This document shows positions 37,795-47,890 of a stretch of DNA of 64,000 bases, one piece after another. Source of the stretch: Tritrichomonas musculus (lineage: Eukaryota; Parabasalia; Tritrichomonadida; Tritrichomonadidae). The DNA lies in assembly GCA_039105265.1 (NCBI GenBank), contig JAPFFF010000004.1, positions 4,030,001-4,094,000 of the forward strand. The letters run 5' to 3'. Within the stretch, counting starts at the first letter, position 1; each line of letters starts with the position of its first letter. Both the position numbers and the translations under genes were made by a program. The notes under the pieces were generated by a model, which saw nothing but the letters and a program-made list of their open reading frames with translations, was not told where the DNA came from and did no database searches.

Positions 37795-38270
37795 GCAAAA
37801 TCTGGGTCAGCATCCAATACCAAATCTTGATGCTTGCCGATGAATACATCAGGTTCCACAATATTGTATTTTTCACGAAGTTTTACAATGAGGTCCTTGG
37901 TGTTTATATTGGTTCTCTCAATTGAGTAGTTGTAATACGGACATTCCTTGAATTCGTGTTTTTCGGTATCCCCATTTACGAAGAACTCGTGCATGTTGGC
38001 ACTCAATTTGCGTCTACTATTGGATGTCAATTTGACGTATTCAAGGTTCATCTCCTTGAGCTTGTTAGGGTAGAATCTAATGGTTTCAGTATCATTCTGG
38101 AGTGATACGTATAGGACCTTTGCGAGGTACAGCGAGTTCTTCAAATTGAATGGTAACTTGTCACATAATATTGCGAAATTACATTTTGCAAATCCATCAG
38201 GCTTTGGCAATAGGGAAATCAATGTGTTGATGTATTCGTAGACAGTGAAATTGTTTGGGGTGGATTCCAT
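37791..38270 (-). CDS. Unknown Polinton protein, 159 residues
   Basis: The start at 38270 (MESTPNNFTVYEYINTLI) follows ATTGATTTTTTATCAACACCAA; the upstream extension of seven residues is unlikely. The protein is mixed alpha/beta with KCNFAILCDKLPFNLKNSLY and a Cys/Tyr-rich FKECPYYNY segment. It is the last gene before the right TIR, converging with the ATPase. No family recognised. I considered an adenain-type protease, but its catalytic pattern is not evident. Confidence 0.6.
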   Translation of the reverse strand: MESTPNNFTVYEYINTLISLLPKPDGFAKCNFAILCDKLPFNLKNSLYLAKVLYVSLQNDTETIRFYPNKLKEMNLEYVKLTSNSRRKLSANMHEFFVNGDTEKHEFKECPYYNYSIERTNINTKDLIVKLREKYNIVEPDVFIGKHQDLVLDADPDFA

Positions 38271-38319
38271 TTGGTGTTGATAAAAAATCAATATTCAAAT
38301 TTAAAAATAGATGATGAAT

Positions 38320-40194
38320 CTCACACCTCACACCTCATACCTCATACCTCATACCTCACCTCAAATTGGTATAGGGGTACCCAAGAGGGGGGTCATAAAA
38401 TTCATTTTAGGTAAATCCTTTAATTGGGAATCCTCATAAGTCCAAAAATAAATTATTCAAGCCTTGCTATAGTATATAACTCTCTTACTCTTCTCCCATG
38501 CAATGGTCTTAAGCAGGAACTGCGTTCTCAGTTTACCCGATTTTGAGAGTATTACACCTAATCCACGAGGGGTTACATTAGTGTCGAAGTACGCATTATA
38601 TTTTTGAGTCAATTCTACTATACATATCTTATCATTTGGGAGACCCTTTATGAAATCGTCTAAGGTCTTCTCCTGATCAATCTCATATACTTCAGCTATA
38701 ATGGGTGTAGTTTGGGATTCGGCATTTGATTCCTTGGCAGATTCCTTGGCAGATACCTTGGCAGATACCTCAGTCAAACTCTGTTTGGATTTCTCAGCCA
38801 TCTCTGGTTCCTTAATGTGGATATAATTTAAGAGCTCATTTTCACATATTTTTGCAATGCAATCCTTGATTTCCTTATCGATGATTTTGGATAAATCGTG
38901 TAAGATATATTCATTGAGATTCTTCATGAGTACTCTAGAGTACCCAATAACGAGTTCACTAGATGACATTTCAGTTGGGGGATATTGATCAAGTTTATTA
39001 TCGATTGCATCAATGATTGTTCCAAGGTATAGATTATAACAAGCATTACTGATTTCCTCGCGCAATTTCACTAGGGAATCATATTTATGTATATCATTTG
39101 CGAAATATTCATTTGATGCAACTTCGTTGCTGAGCGCAAGCGTTGCAACTTCAGCGAGTAACTTGGTGAAGCTAGATATTAATCTTTGTGTTAATGAATC
39201 GAATAGGTTTATGACCTTGGTAGAGGTTCTATCATAGTATACGAATTTAATGGTACCCTCATATGATTTGTCTTTGGGACATAAGGATTTGACCTTATTG
39301 ACAAACGATTCGAATATGCAACTGAGCAAATTCTGGTTGAACATATTGATATCCTTTGTGATGATGTCAATAGCATAATCAAGGGGGTGCGTATAACTGT
39401 AAATCAAAGTTTTGCGTTTCTTATCGAGCTCATCTTGAAATTTCATTAGACGTTCGCGATCTCGGTTGATATATGATAACTCCTTCATTAGCAGTGCTCG
39501 CTCAGGAGATTCAATGTTTGTATAACTATCAATTTTGGTATTCATATCTTGGATCCACTCATCGTACTCATCAAGCGAGAGCTCCTTATGTATATAGCAC
39601 TTGATAGCTGACTCGCGATCATGTTCACGTTGGGATTTATTCAATATTTTGTTCATACGAATCTCCAATTCCTTGCAGAAAGAACCTTCATATGAAACTA
39701 CTTGGGTGTTAGTTGGGACAACGCTCATTTTCAAACCAGATAAAAAATTAAATTGATTCAAGAATTGCATTATTTTTGGGATTGTCAATTTATGGAAATG
39801 CGTAAGCATTTATCTTGAGGCGAAGCCGAATGGAATTTACCTAAAATGGATTTTGAGAGGCCCCTCTTGGGTACCCCTATACCAATTTGAGGTGAGGTGT
39901 GAGGTATGAGGTATGAGGTGTGAGGTATGAGGTGTGATGTGTGACCCCTTAAGTGAACCTCTTAGTAGTGATGGATGTTCCGCATGGGGATATTGGGGAT
40001 ATGGAGGGAATACCTGGCACATGCAATTTCCTTTAAAAGACCATAGATTCCTTGTATTTGGACTATGACATTTCAGCAAAAATTCAAGGTCTGGAGCTTA
40101 ATTTTAAATGGTTATGTGAATATCAAAATTAGGCTAGATGTGGCTGTTATATTTGAAATTTATCTGGTCCCCATGCGGAACATCCATCACTACT
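38320..40194. repeat. Polinton terminal inverted repeat, right
   Basis: Reverse complement of the left TIR (13929-15811), about 8 bp shorter through one fewer GAGGTATG unit. It contains the second copy of the TIR gene and the same hairpin and cassette repeats (terminal stem pair at 39964-39990 and 40168-40194). Confidence 0.9.
38457..39728 (-). CDS. TIR-encoded protein, right copy, unknown function
   Basis: The encoded protein is identical over its full length to the left copy (14395-15666), including the upstream extension to 39809. It has the same leader, coiled-coil segment, VSAKVSAKESAKES repeats and winged-helix-like C-terminus. Identity of both copies points to a recent insertion or to homogenisation of the TIRs during replication. 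Confidence 0.7.
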   Translation of the reverse strand: MSVVPTNTQVVSYEGSFCKELEIRMNKILNKSQREHDRESAIKCYIHKELSLDEYDEWIQDMNTKIDSYTNIESPERALLMKELSYINRDRERLMKFQDELDKKRKTLIYSYTHPLDYAIDIITKDINMFNQNLLSCIFESFVNKVKSLCPKDKSYEGTIKFVYYDRTSTKVINLFDSLTQRLISSFTKLLAEVATLALSNEVASNEYFANDIHKYDSLVKLREEISNACYNLYLGTIIDAIDNKLDQYPPTEMSSSELVIGYSRVLMKNLNEYILHDLSKIIDKEIKDCIAKICENELLNYIHIKEPEMAEKSKQSLTEVSAKVSAKESAKESNAESQTTPIIAEVYEIDQEKTLDDFIKGLPNDKICIVELTQKYNAYFDTNVTPRGLGVILSKSGKLRTQFLLKTIAWEKSKRVIYYSKA

Positions 40195-40200
40195 CAGGTG
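40195..40200. repeat. Polinton target-site duplication, right copy
   Basis: CAGGTG follows the terminal CCATCACTACT and matches 13923-13928. The outer-element gene resumes immediately after it. Confidence 0.9.
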
Positions 40201-40901
40201 TAATATCAAATCTCAAGGATGAAATTATTGAACTTAAGGCAGAAATAATGCAGTTAGAAGATGAGTGTGATGATGAATCTATAAAATATTTGGAAGTATA
40301 CCAAGAAAATAAATTCTTAAAACAAAGAGTGGGTGATTTAGAGCAATCATATGATACAATCAATAAAGAACTAAAAAGAATGAAACAAAGATATGAAATT
40401 ACTTCACTGGAAACATTTATGAATTTATATGGTTATGTTGCAGAAAGAAGTGATATAAAAGTAATTCAGGAAAAATATTTTGAAGAAACTGGTATTAAAT
40501 GCACACAAAAGCAATTGATAAATGAACTAAAACAGATAGGATATCAAGTAAAGCATAGTGGCAATAAAAATACATATTATGTTTCAAAAAGAATCAAAGG
40601 CTTTCTTTATATTGTTCAATTAATAAAACATAAAGTAACAGAAATTTATAAACCAGGGAGAACCATATACATAAAACAAAGATTAATTACATATAAACAA
40701 CATGATGGAGGAGCAACAGAAATAATATTCCTCCCTGTTATTAATCAATATAAAGCCGAAGCAAAATTACTTCAATTACTCAGCGAAGCAGTAAATAGAA
40801 AAGAAATAAAGAAGAATGATTATGGTGATGAATATTTCGAAGGGTCGCTTGATGTTATCATGAAATATTATAATCAAGTAATTGATGAATTTAAAGAGTA
40901 A
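40201..40901 (+). pseudogene. 3' part of coiled-coil/GIY-YIG-like gene, interrupted by Polinton
   Basis: The coiled coil goes on (LKDEIIELKAEIMQLEDE), then a winged-helix-like segment (VIQEKYFEETGIKCTQKQLI) and a C-terminal domain of T5orf172/GIY-YIG type: GFLYIVQLI, IYKPGRTIYIKQRLITYKQH, NQYKAEAKLLQLLSEA. In that family the Y/I-Q, K-x-GR-T, R-L and E positions form the nuclease core. Giant viruses and virophage-like elements often combine such coils, MSV199-like helices and T5orf172 domains. The open frame runs back into the Polinton TIR by chance. The gene is broken by the insertion. Confidence 0.65.
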
Positions 40902-40923
40902 GATACAAAAAAATTTTTTTGAT

Positions 40924-41215
40924 TTATGCCTTGACTAATTGAGCTATCTTTTTTAATTCTTCCAACTCAGCCTTCTTTCTTAGCCTATATTCTTTCTGTT
41001 GCTTACGTCTTGCTTCTAATCGTTCCTCTGGTGTATTGTATTTGCTTTTTCTACCTCGCTTCTGTTTTTCAGGTGCGGTTGCCTCAATTAATTTTAATGC
41101 TGCCTTTTCTGGATCAGTTTTATTAACCTCTCCCTCTAATATATTTTTTAAGTTCTCTTCTGATTTCGATTTAGAGAGCTTTATTACAATGTCTGTTTTG
41201 TTGAATTGTTTTAAG
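40924..41215 (-). CDS. Small basic ORF of outer element, boundaries uncertain
   Basis: On the minus strand an open frame ending at 40924 encodes a Lys/Arg/Glu-rich sequence with KRGRKSKYNTPEERLEARRK followed by a charged helix (EYRLRKKAELEELKKIAQL). The first part resembles an AT-hook and the second a short basic helix, so a DNA-binding protein is possible. The start is unclear. It lies between the GIY-YIG-like gene and the Cys-motif gene. Confidence 0.4.
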
Positions 41216-41280
41216 ATCTAATTTATTAGTCATTTATTAGTCATTTCCATTGAAGAAAAAAATTAAAAAATAAAACGAAG

Positions 41281-41670
41281 CTACATATTAATACAGTATT
41301 TCAAACACAGATGATATTTGTTAATTAATTCATTATATTCTCTATTGTATACTTGTTTGAAATCGATGCATACCTCTCCGTTATCATTCACAATTTTTAT
41401 ATTTTCTATCTTTCTAATTGGATTTGCTTTACCTGCACAACATCCTATGTCTTCTTCAAGGCCTACCTCAACTGATTCTGCTTTAATGATGGCTTTGATA
41501 ATATTAGACAAAGCGGTAGCTGGAACAATGATACAATTCTTGGAAACCAGATTAGATAGCAAAGCCTTATCTTGATTCAACAATATATTCGCATATGTTT
41601 CAAGGATGACATATTTTACATCTTTTGCCTCATCCTCTGGATTTTCTTCTAGTTCACAGATGGGTATCAA
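41281..41670 (-). CDS. Cys-motif protein related to a Polinton protein
   Basis: About 129 residues; the start is uncertain because the frame opens with a non-ATG codon. The sequence ALSNIIKAIIKAESVEVGLEEDIGCCAGKANPIRKIENIKIVNDNG can be laid beside the Polinton protein at 35991 (SNTLMELIKILTKADKVELV, NEDSGCTGC, KIDKILVSKNG), position by position, with few gaps. This shared family is the main link between the outer element and the Polinton. Function unknown. Confidence 0.6.
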   Translation of the reverse strand: MIPICELEENPEDEAKDVKYVILETYANILLNQDKALLSNLVSKNCIIVPATALSNIIKAIIKAESVEVGLEEDIGCCAGKANPIRKIENIKIVNDNGEVCIDFKQVYNREYNELINKYHLCLKYCINM

Positions 41671-41702
41671 TATGTTAAAAAAATTTTAGTTAAAAAGATG
41701 GT

Positions 41703-41749
41703 GAATTTCGTTAATATGTTAAAAATATAATAAAATATTAACGAAATTC
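41703..41749. repeat. Perfect hairpin at right edge of outer element
   Basis: GAATTTCGTTAATAT (41703-41717) pairs perfectly with ATATTAACGAAATTC (41735-41749) over a 17-base loop. It may be the end of the outer element or a terminator. Beyond it the sequence returns to host-like AT content. Confidence 0.6.
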
Positions 41750-42564
41750 AAAATAAACTCGTATTAAATCATCTTGATTAAAAATTAAATAAAATTGGTC
41801 TGACTTTTGGAAACATAGAAATTGATTACCATGATTAAAAAAAAACTGTGGAAACAAGTGTCAATAATTGAGTAGACTCAATATCAAATGCCTCCGACAA
41901 TCAATCCAAATTAAATCTCAACACTGAAATTTATAAAATGAAACATCGTGAAATAGCTGTTTATAAAATATTAATGAAGTCTTAAATAAATCTAGAAAAA
42001 ATAGCATTTGAAAACAATGCGGTTTATACATTTCAACTCAAGAAAATGGTGAAAAATCGCGAGGTGAGTTTATACTCAAGCCCGTTTCACTCTTTTTCCA
42101 GATTGACGAAGTTAAAAATATTAAAAAATAAAAAATGTAGATTTTTTTCAAACAGTACAATAGTAAAAATACATAAAACTCAAATTAAAGAAGGTTGTCT
42201 AAGAAATGATCACACATTTAAAAGTTATTGGGGTTCACGAAATAATACATATTTATAATCTTCCAGTTTTTTTTAAATAGTTCAAAAAGGTTATTATATA
42301 AATCATCATTACTATTTATTGAATAATAGGTATTTTAAAAATATTCAATTTTTTCTCCAAATGAATTGGTAAGCCTGGCCTTGGTTATCATAATGTTTAC
42401 AATTTCATTCAAAACTCAGCAACATAAAAAACAATGATTGGAGGAATAGTGTTAGATGGAAATACTATAACCCCATGCATAGTTTTGGCAAACAAGAGAT
42501 GCCAAAAGGAAATGTTAACTAATGGTTATTGAAACCAAAATGTCTTTTTTAATATACCAAGAAA
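41750..42564. other. AT-rich intergenic region
   Basis: No gene or clear element is visible. A short open frame at 42046-42258 has no recognisable features. Confidence 0.5.
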
Positions 42565-42741
42565 ATGGTTTCATTATTTCAAAAAGTTTTGCATATTGAG
42601 TTCCTTCGATTTTTATTTGAATTTCAAAAACTAAGAATAGAACGAAACAAAATTTTGGACCTTCTTCAAACAACCCCAGATGTCGTTATATCAGCTTTTA
42701 ATCAGGCTGGGATTTATGTAGAAGAGCAAAAAGATAGATGA
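42565..42741 (+). pseudogene. C-terminal scrap of a DDE (pogo-like) transposase
   Basis: An open frame of 58 codons ends TPDVVISAFNQAGIYVEEQK. The pattern D-V-x-x-AF-x-x-x-G-I/V-Y is the usual C-terminal segment of pogo/Tigger-like DDE_1 transposases, and the remnant on the other strand near 43900 has a similar segment. Too short for certainty. Confidence 0.35.
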
Positions 42742-43645
42742 TTTATAGCTCTAGTATCTATTGAAAAAGCAAGAGCAGGTAGAAATATTTAACAAAATGA
42801 ATGCAGAAATCTTATTAATGGAAATAAAACAGTAGGCTTATTAAATTTTGAGGAATAAAAACATTTAATTAATCAAATTATTCAATCATAAAAACTCATA
42901 ATCAAAATTATTCAACAATACCTCTAGATTGTAGACGATCAGTGGTCTAAATTTATGACATTAAATAATATTACTTTAGATTGTAAATCGGTATTCATAA
43001 TATATTAAAGATATGATTAATCTTTTCTATATTTTAGGTATGAAATGTTTCAATTTCTTTAAAAAATTTATCTATGTATCTGTTGTATTACTTATGTCTT
43101 CCCCAACCAGGTTAATTTTTTGCTTTAGTAAGCCTGTAGATCTGCCAATAGTTTTATAGAATTTGTTTTATCACTCTTATTTACATATGTATTCTTGTAA
43201 ATCTATATTTTGACTAATAGTTTCTCCAAGTAATATAGAAATATAAAAGTATGGTATTGCAGAAATGTTTGGAATTTGTTGAGCGACTTTTTGCCTCAAA
43301 GAGGTACCTTTAGAAATTAACTGTCATTTTTTTTGCGGAATAAACGTACGAGTAAACGTAAGAAGAAAATTTTGGAAAATTTTCTCACAAATAATATTAT
43401 TTTCTCTCTCAAAATCTGACAATTCTTTTTATTCCCATTAAATTTTTTTGAAATACTTTTTTTTTATCAGAATTTAGACCGTTTATTATTGATTTTACAT
43501 GTAAATGAGGTTTTTCTTTATATTTAACAAATATTTGGATAAAATCTTTGGGGATTTAAATCATTACATCCTATGTTATTTAATGCCCAAGTTATAACGA
43601 ATTTGGTTTTTTTAATCGTTAACAATTTTTTTATTAATTAAAAAT
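42742..43645. other. AT-rich region without recognised features
   Basis: No open frame, RNA or repeat with clear ends is visible over these 900 bases. Confidence 0.5.
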
Positions 43646-45094
43646 TCAAATTAAATCCCAATATTTTATAATTTTATTCAATTGAGGATTTGGCCAAAAA
43701 ACCGAGTAATCATTAAAATCCTTAATTCTTATTCTGTGATCAACTTCACCTCTTCCCTTTCTAGCTTTTCTTTTTTCTATTTTTTCTTTTAATGTTCTTT
43801 GGCAATGCAAAAGTTTTGTAGTAAAATCTTTTGAAAACTGAACGATAGGCATTATTGAATTTTCAATGAGCTCGTAAACGACACCAGTTGCTTCAAATGC
43901 TGATTTAACATTACTATAAGTTGCTACCTTGGAAAGAGTCTAACAGCATTTGAATTTTATCAAGGAGAGCATCATCATCATCAACATCAGATAGTTGTGC
44001 TTTCCTTACATTTTGTTTATGTAAATGGAACATTCCAAGATCAAGCATTTGTGTCTGATTAGATGAATGTAGTGGTAAAAAAATATCTTAATATTATTGA
44101 TTTTACAAGCATTAAAGAGCTCTTCTGTATAATGAGAAGAACATCCATCTAGGATCAAAACAGCAGGTCCATCGTAGTTAAATTTCTTTCTTCTTTCTTG
44201 AACTTCAGGAATGAAAATGTTATCAATCCACTCATTAAATATTTCTGAGTTTATATATCCTGTTTCATCTGGCTCTATCATAACTTTGTCGAAGAGAGAT
44301 AGCCTTAAAACACTTGCTTCAATAATGGTTCTTTTCACTACTATAAGAGGCTTCAAATATGATCCATCGGCGGCAACACATGCAAGGAAAGTTGTATGGT
44401 CGTCTTTCCTTTCTACAGGGTAGTACCATTTTTGTGGTTTGGAATCCTCAGGAACAAGTATCCACTCATATTTCTTTGCATCCACAAATTCATCATGTCC
44501 TTCTTCATCGACATTAAAAATGAAGTAAGATGGAGCGTTATTTGTACTGAAAAAGCTAAATAACATGTCATAATAATAGTCAATGCTTTCCGGAGAGCAT
44601 TCATATCGATCTTTATCGATTGCTTCAGCTTCTTGCTTTTTTAAATGCGTTCTACTTAGAGCATTTTCCATTGCTCGGTAATCCAAAATTACATGGAACA
44701 GATTAGAAAGAAACAACTCAGCAGCATCTAGAGTAGGAGGTCTTTTGAAAGATTTATACCATTTTGAAAATAACTCTAGTTGATCATTTGTGAGGCTAAA
44801 TGGTCGTCCATTGGCTTTAATTTTTCCTAGGAGCTCAGCTTTATAATTTGCGTATTGACGTTTGATAACAGTAAAACGTACATCAAAAAGATCTGCCACA
44901 TTTTGATAGGTCAATTTGTACGTTCCTTTATATTTTTGTCTGGACATTTCCAATAATAGGAATATTTGCTGCCTGAAAGATACAGCATCCTTATAATCTT
45001 GTTCTTTAATTATCTCTTTAACTAAATTATCAAGACACGCTATACCTAAATATTTAACCATAATCTTTGGGCCGTCTGGTGAGTTTTTGCTCAT
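43646..45094 (-). pseudogene. pogo/Tigger-like DDE transposase, frameshifted
   Basis: From the ATG at 45094 (MSKNSPDGPK; an upstream ATG adds eight residues) the frame gives 362 residues. An N-terminal helix-turn-helix (LTYQNVADLFDVRFTVIKRQ) is followed by a CENP-B-like segment and a DDE_1 catalytic core with FNVDEEG (D196) and VLILDGCSSHYT (D316). After KINNIKIFF the frame is lost, near 44097 in a T-run; the next frame carries FLPLHSSNQTQMLDLGMFH, the usual sequence at this point, until another stop near 43940. More C-terminal sequence persists to 43646. It is a single broken copy; TIRs were not found. Confidence 0.7.
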
Positions 45095-46107
45095 TTTATT
45101 AAAAAATATTATATACAAAGGTTAAATTTTGAAAGCAAAGTCTAATGATTCAAAATTTTCAAGTTTAGAAAAAAAAAAACACATTAAATGCATTAATGCA
45201 TAATATATTTATATATATTATGAAATTGACGACAAAATGAGAAATAAAAATAATCAGCTTTTTTAAATTCTAATAACATTTGTCCTTATATTTTAGAATT
45301 TACAAAAATATAATATATAAAAATATTAATTAATACTATTTTATTGTTGTTGATTTGTTTTTATTATGAGTAGTCTTTTTAGATTGAGAATCATCTTCGA
45401 TGAAATGAGTGATAAGGAAGAATAAGTAATCAATCAGTCCGTTGACCTTTGTTCTGTTTGTTGTTTCGCGTGTTGTTGTTTTGCCTTCATTTTTTTAAAT
45501 TTTTTCAAACATTTTTGTAATCAAACTGGCAAAAAAAGGGCCTCTCAAATTGAATAGTTTATTTTGATGTACGGAGGTATTCCTGTTGGACTGGGCTTTT
45601 ACAGTATACTATAATTTTTTCATTTTAAATATGTAATTCACAATTTGGTTCCCATACTTTTTTAACAAATCGTTTTAATTTACATTTGCTATGATATTGA
45701 TTATATAAAAGGTATGGAAACTATTTTTCAATTCAATTTTATTTTATGCAAAAAAAGCTTGAATATTGATCATTTTTTATTTAAAATTAGTCCTTCGTCA
45801 TGTATATAATATTTGTAGCATAAATATAAATTCAAAAAAATAAAATTTTAATTTTATTACTGAAAAACAAGAAAAAAATGAAATCCAAAAATTTGCAAAT
45901 TTGATAGACTCAATAACCCGCACTTTTCACTAGATTTACTCAGAAAAAGTGAACCCTCTCAATTCTCAGCAAATCTTCCTAGATTTTGCTCTCAAAAAGT
46001 GATAAAAAATAAAAAAATTAAAAATAGATTTATCTTTATATCAGAAAACTTAATTTTTATTAATTAGTAAACTTCAACTATAGTCATCTTTGGTTGATGA
46101 ATAAACC

Positions 46108-46173
46108 ATATCTGTCATACAGTTACTTTTGGAATTTGTTAATTCCATCTTCAATTAACTGTATGACAGATAT
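46108..46173. repeat. Perfect 18-bp inverted repeat
   Basis: ATATCTGTCATACAGTTA (46108-46125) pairs with TAACTGTATGACAGATAT (46156-46173) over a 30-base loop. It may be a tiny foldback element. Confidence 0.8.
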
Positions 46174-46984
46174 CTCTTTGTTCTTGATAAAGAATCCATC
46201 TCTTTCTTCAAATGTTTTGTGACTAGCATTAATATAATTTCTGATGTCATCATCTTTTTTTGATCTGGAGAAATACTTAATAGTATTAAATATATATTCT
46301 TTTTCGTCATAGAAAAAGTCTTAATGATGAAGTTATTCTACATTTTGGTTAATAACATATTCAATTTGCAAATCATTGTATTGGTATAAAAAATGGTAGT
46401 AGGAAAAATTTCGATTTTAGCGGGAAATTTCGGAGAACTTAAATAGTCTTTTCTATAATAAAATGTATGAAAGCAAAATCTGCATCAGTATTCATTTGTT
46501 GATTTTTTTTTTGCTTTTAGTATAAGAAGGCCATCCAAAACCGCTAATTATCATTCAAAAAAATTGAATAAAAAATCTAGATAAAAGTGCTGAAATAGAA
46601 GTCTATCGCAAATTTTGATCAACAGAAAAAACCTCATCAAAGTTTAATACATGTTTAATATTGTTTTATCATATTATTAACATATTTAAAAATAGCATGA
46701 AAGTGCTTAATTCAAATCTCATAAATTGCATAATGAGAAAAAAATGTTTTTTTAAGAAAAAATCAATTTAAAGATGAACGAGTCGACAAAAGTTTTTAGT
46801 TTTTTTATATGTTCTTCATTTTTTTATTTGTTAGAAAATAAAATAAAAAAAAGGCCATGTTTTTCGAGTGGATTTGGAGATCTTATATGATGTTATCAAT
46901 TTTTTGTATAGTTCATATCATTGATGATATGAATTTTATTATTGACCAATAAAGATGAAAATTTTTTGACCAAAAAGGTTAATT

Positions 46985-47400
46985 TATTTTTTTAAAGTAT
47001 TTCTTCCAAAGACACAAATAAGCTCAACAAAATAACTAAATAAGAGTAGTTTACAAAACAATTCTTAGATATATCCCAGCGCAACGTGGAAAAGTAAACC
47101 ATGCAAAGATAATTATTTTAGAATGTCTTTTCCTAAAGCTCAAACAAATTCAAAAAACTCACTAAATAAGATTGTTTTACAAAATAATTCTTTTATTAAT
47201 TCCAGTATGTTTTATTTTTCTTATAAACAAATGAATTATCGATAGTTTTTTCATCTGCTAATTATTTGCTGGAATTTGTACGATAGTTATTTTGTAAATC
47301 GCTTTTATTTAGTGAATTTGTCGAATTTGCTTGAGTTTTAGGAAAAAATATTGAAAATGAATAATCTTTGCTTGGTTTGCTTATCCATGATGCTTTATAA
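46985..47400. repeat. Imperfect inverted and direct repeat cluster
   Basis: A block at about 47090-47205 (TTTTCCTAAAGCTCAAACAA, ACTAAATAAGATTG, TTACAAAATAATTC) recurs as an imperfect reverse complement at 47270-47390. A partial direct copy lies at 46990-47085. Together they form a long foldback structure, probably the remains of a non-coding transposon. Confidence 0.55.
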
Positions 47401-47890
47401 TCAACGTTTAAAATGGAAAAAGTGATTTGAACGAATCGGGAATAGAATTTTAGATATCAATATGAAGAAAATTAGAAAACAATTTCCAGCATAAACTCAT
47501 AATTTTCAAAATTTTGAAATTCGCCTTTTAGGTAAAAAAAAATTCGCCTTTTAGGTTAAAACAATTCATATCACTTGTGATATGAATATAAAAAATGAGA
47601 AATTTCGAGTTCTTCCTAATGCAAATATAAATTACTTATATAATTCTATTTAAAAATAATATAATTAAAAAAATAAAAAAAAAATTGTTTTTTGAATTAA
47701 GATAACCAGATTAGGATTCAATTTTTTACAAAAAAATAATTTATTTTTATCTTAAATTCCTCTCGAAAAATATGTCTTTTTTATATTATATTTATCACTA
47801 ATACTATCATTTAAAAATTATAATTTGAAAGAAAAATGATCTGTCGAGTGGATAGAAGTTTCCATACCTTTATTATATATTATTTATATA

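Larger units (their letters stand above)
13929..40194. mobile_element. Maverick/Polinton, looks whole and young
   Basis: The element is 26,266 bp with TIRs of about 1.88 kb, termini AGTAGTGATGG...CCATCACTACT and a perfect 6-bp target duplication. It encodes the family hallmarks: protein-primed DNA polymerase B, rve integrase, A32/FtsK-like packaging ATPase and a probable double jelly-roll capsid protein. Also present are a fibre-like protein, a KilA-N protein, a membrane-active-looking peptide and several unknowns. It is GC-richer than its surroundings. The proteins encoded by the two TIR copies are identical, so the insertion is recent or the TIRs have been homogenised. I did not recognise an adenain-type protease. 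The copy looks whole. Confidence 0.95.
10829..41749. mobile_element. Outer virus-like element (helicase/GIY-YIG), interrupted by a Polinton
   Basis: Two blocks, about 10829-13928 and 40195-41749, form one element once the Polinton between them is recognised as an insertion. Together they span about 4.6 kb. Parts in order: a GC-rich hairpin, tandem 53-bp repeats, an SF2 helicase, a 180-residue protein, a small membrane ORF, a coiled-coil/GIY-YIG-like gene (the Polinton target), a basic ORF, and a Cys-motif protein related to one in the Polinton. The GC content is above the host background but below the Polinton. The ends are uncertain: the left is placed at the hairpin at 10829 and the right at a hairpin at 41703-41749. 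I see no long TIRs. It could be a small satellite-like element or the remains of a larger Polinton relative. Confidence 0.55.
45119..47888. other. AT-rich region with inverted repeats
   Basis: About 2.8 kb without a gene. It holds a perfect 18-bp hairpin (46108-46173) and a set of repeats at 46985-47400, both listed separately. Confidence 0.5.

Noticed and set aside
37791-38270. Adenain-type maturation protease
   Set aside because: I looked for the His-Asp/Glu-Cys pattern of this family here and in the other Polinton unknowns and could not place it with confidence.
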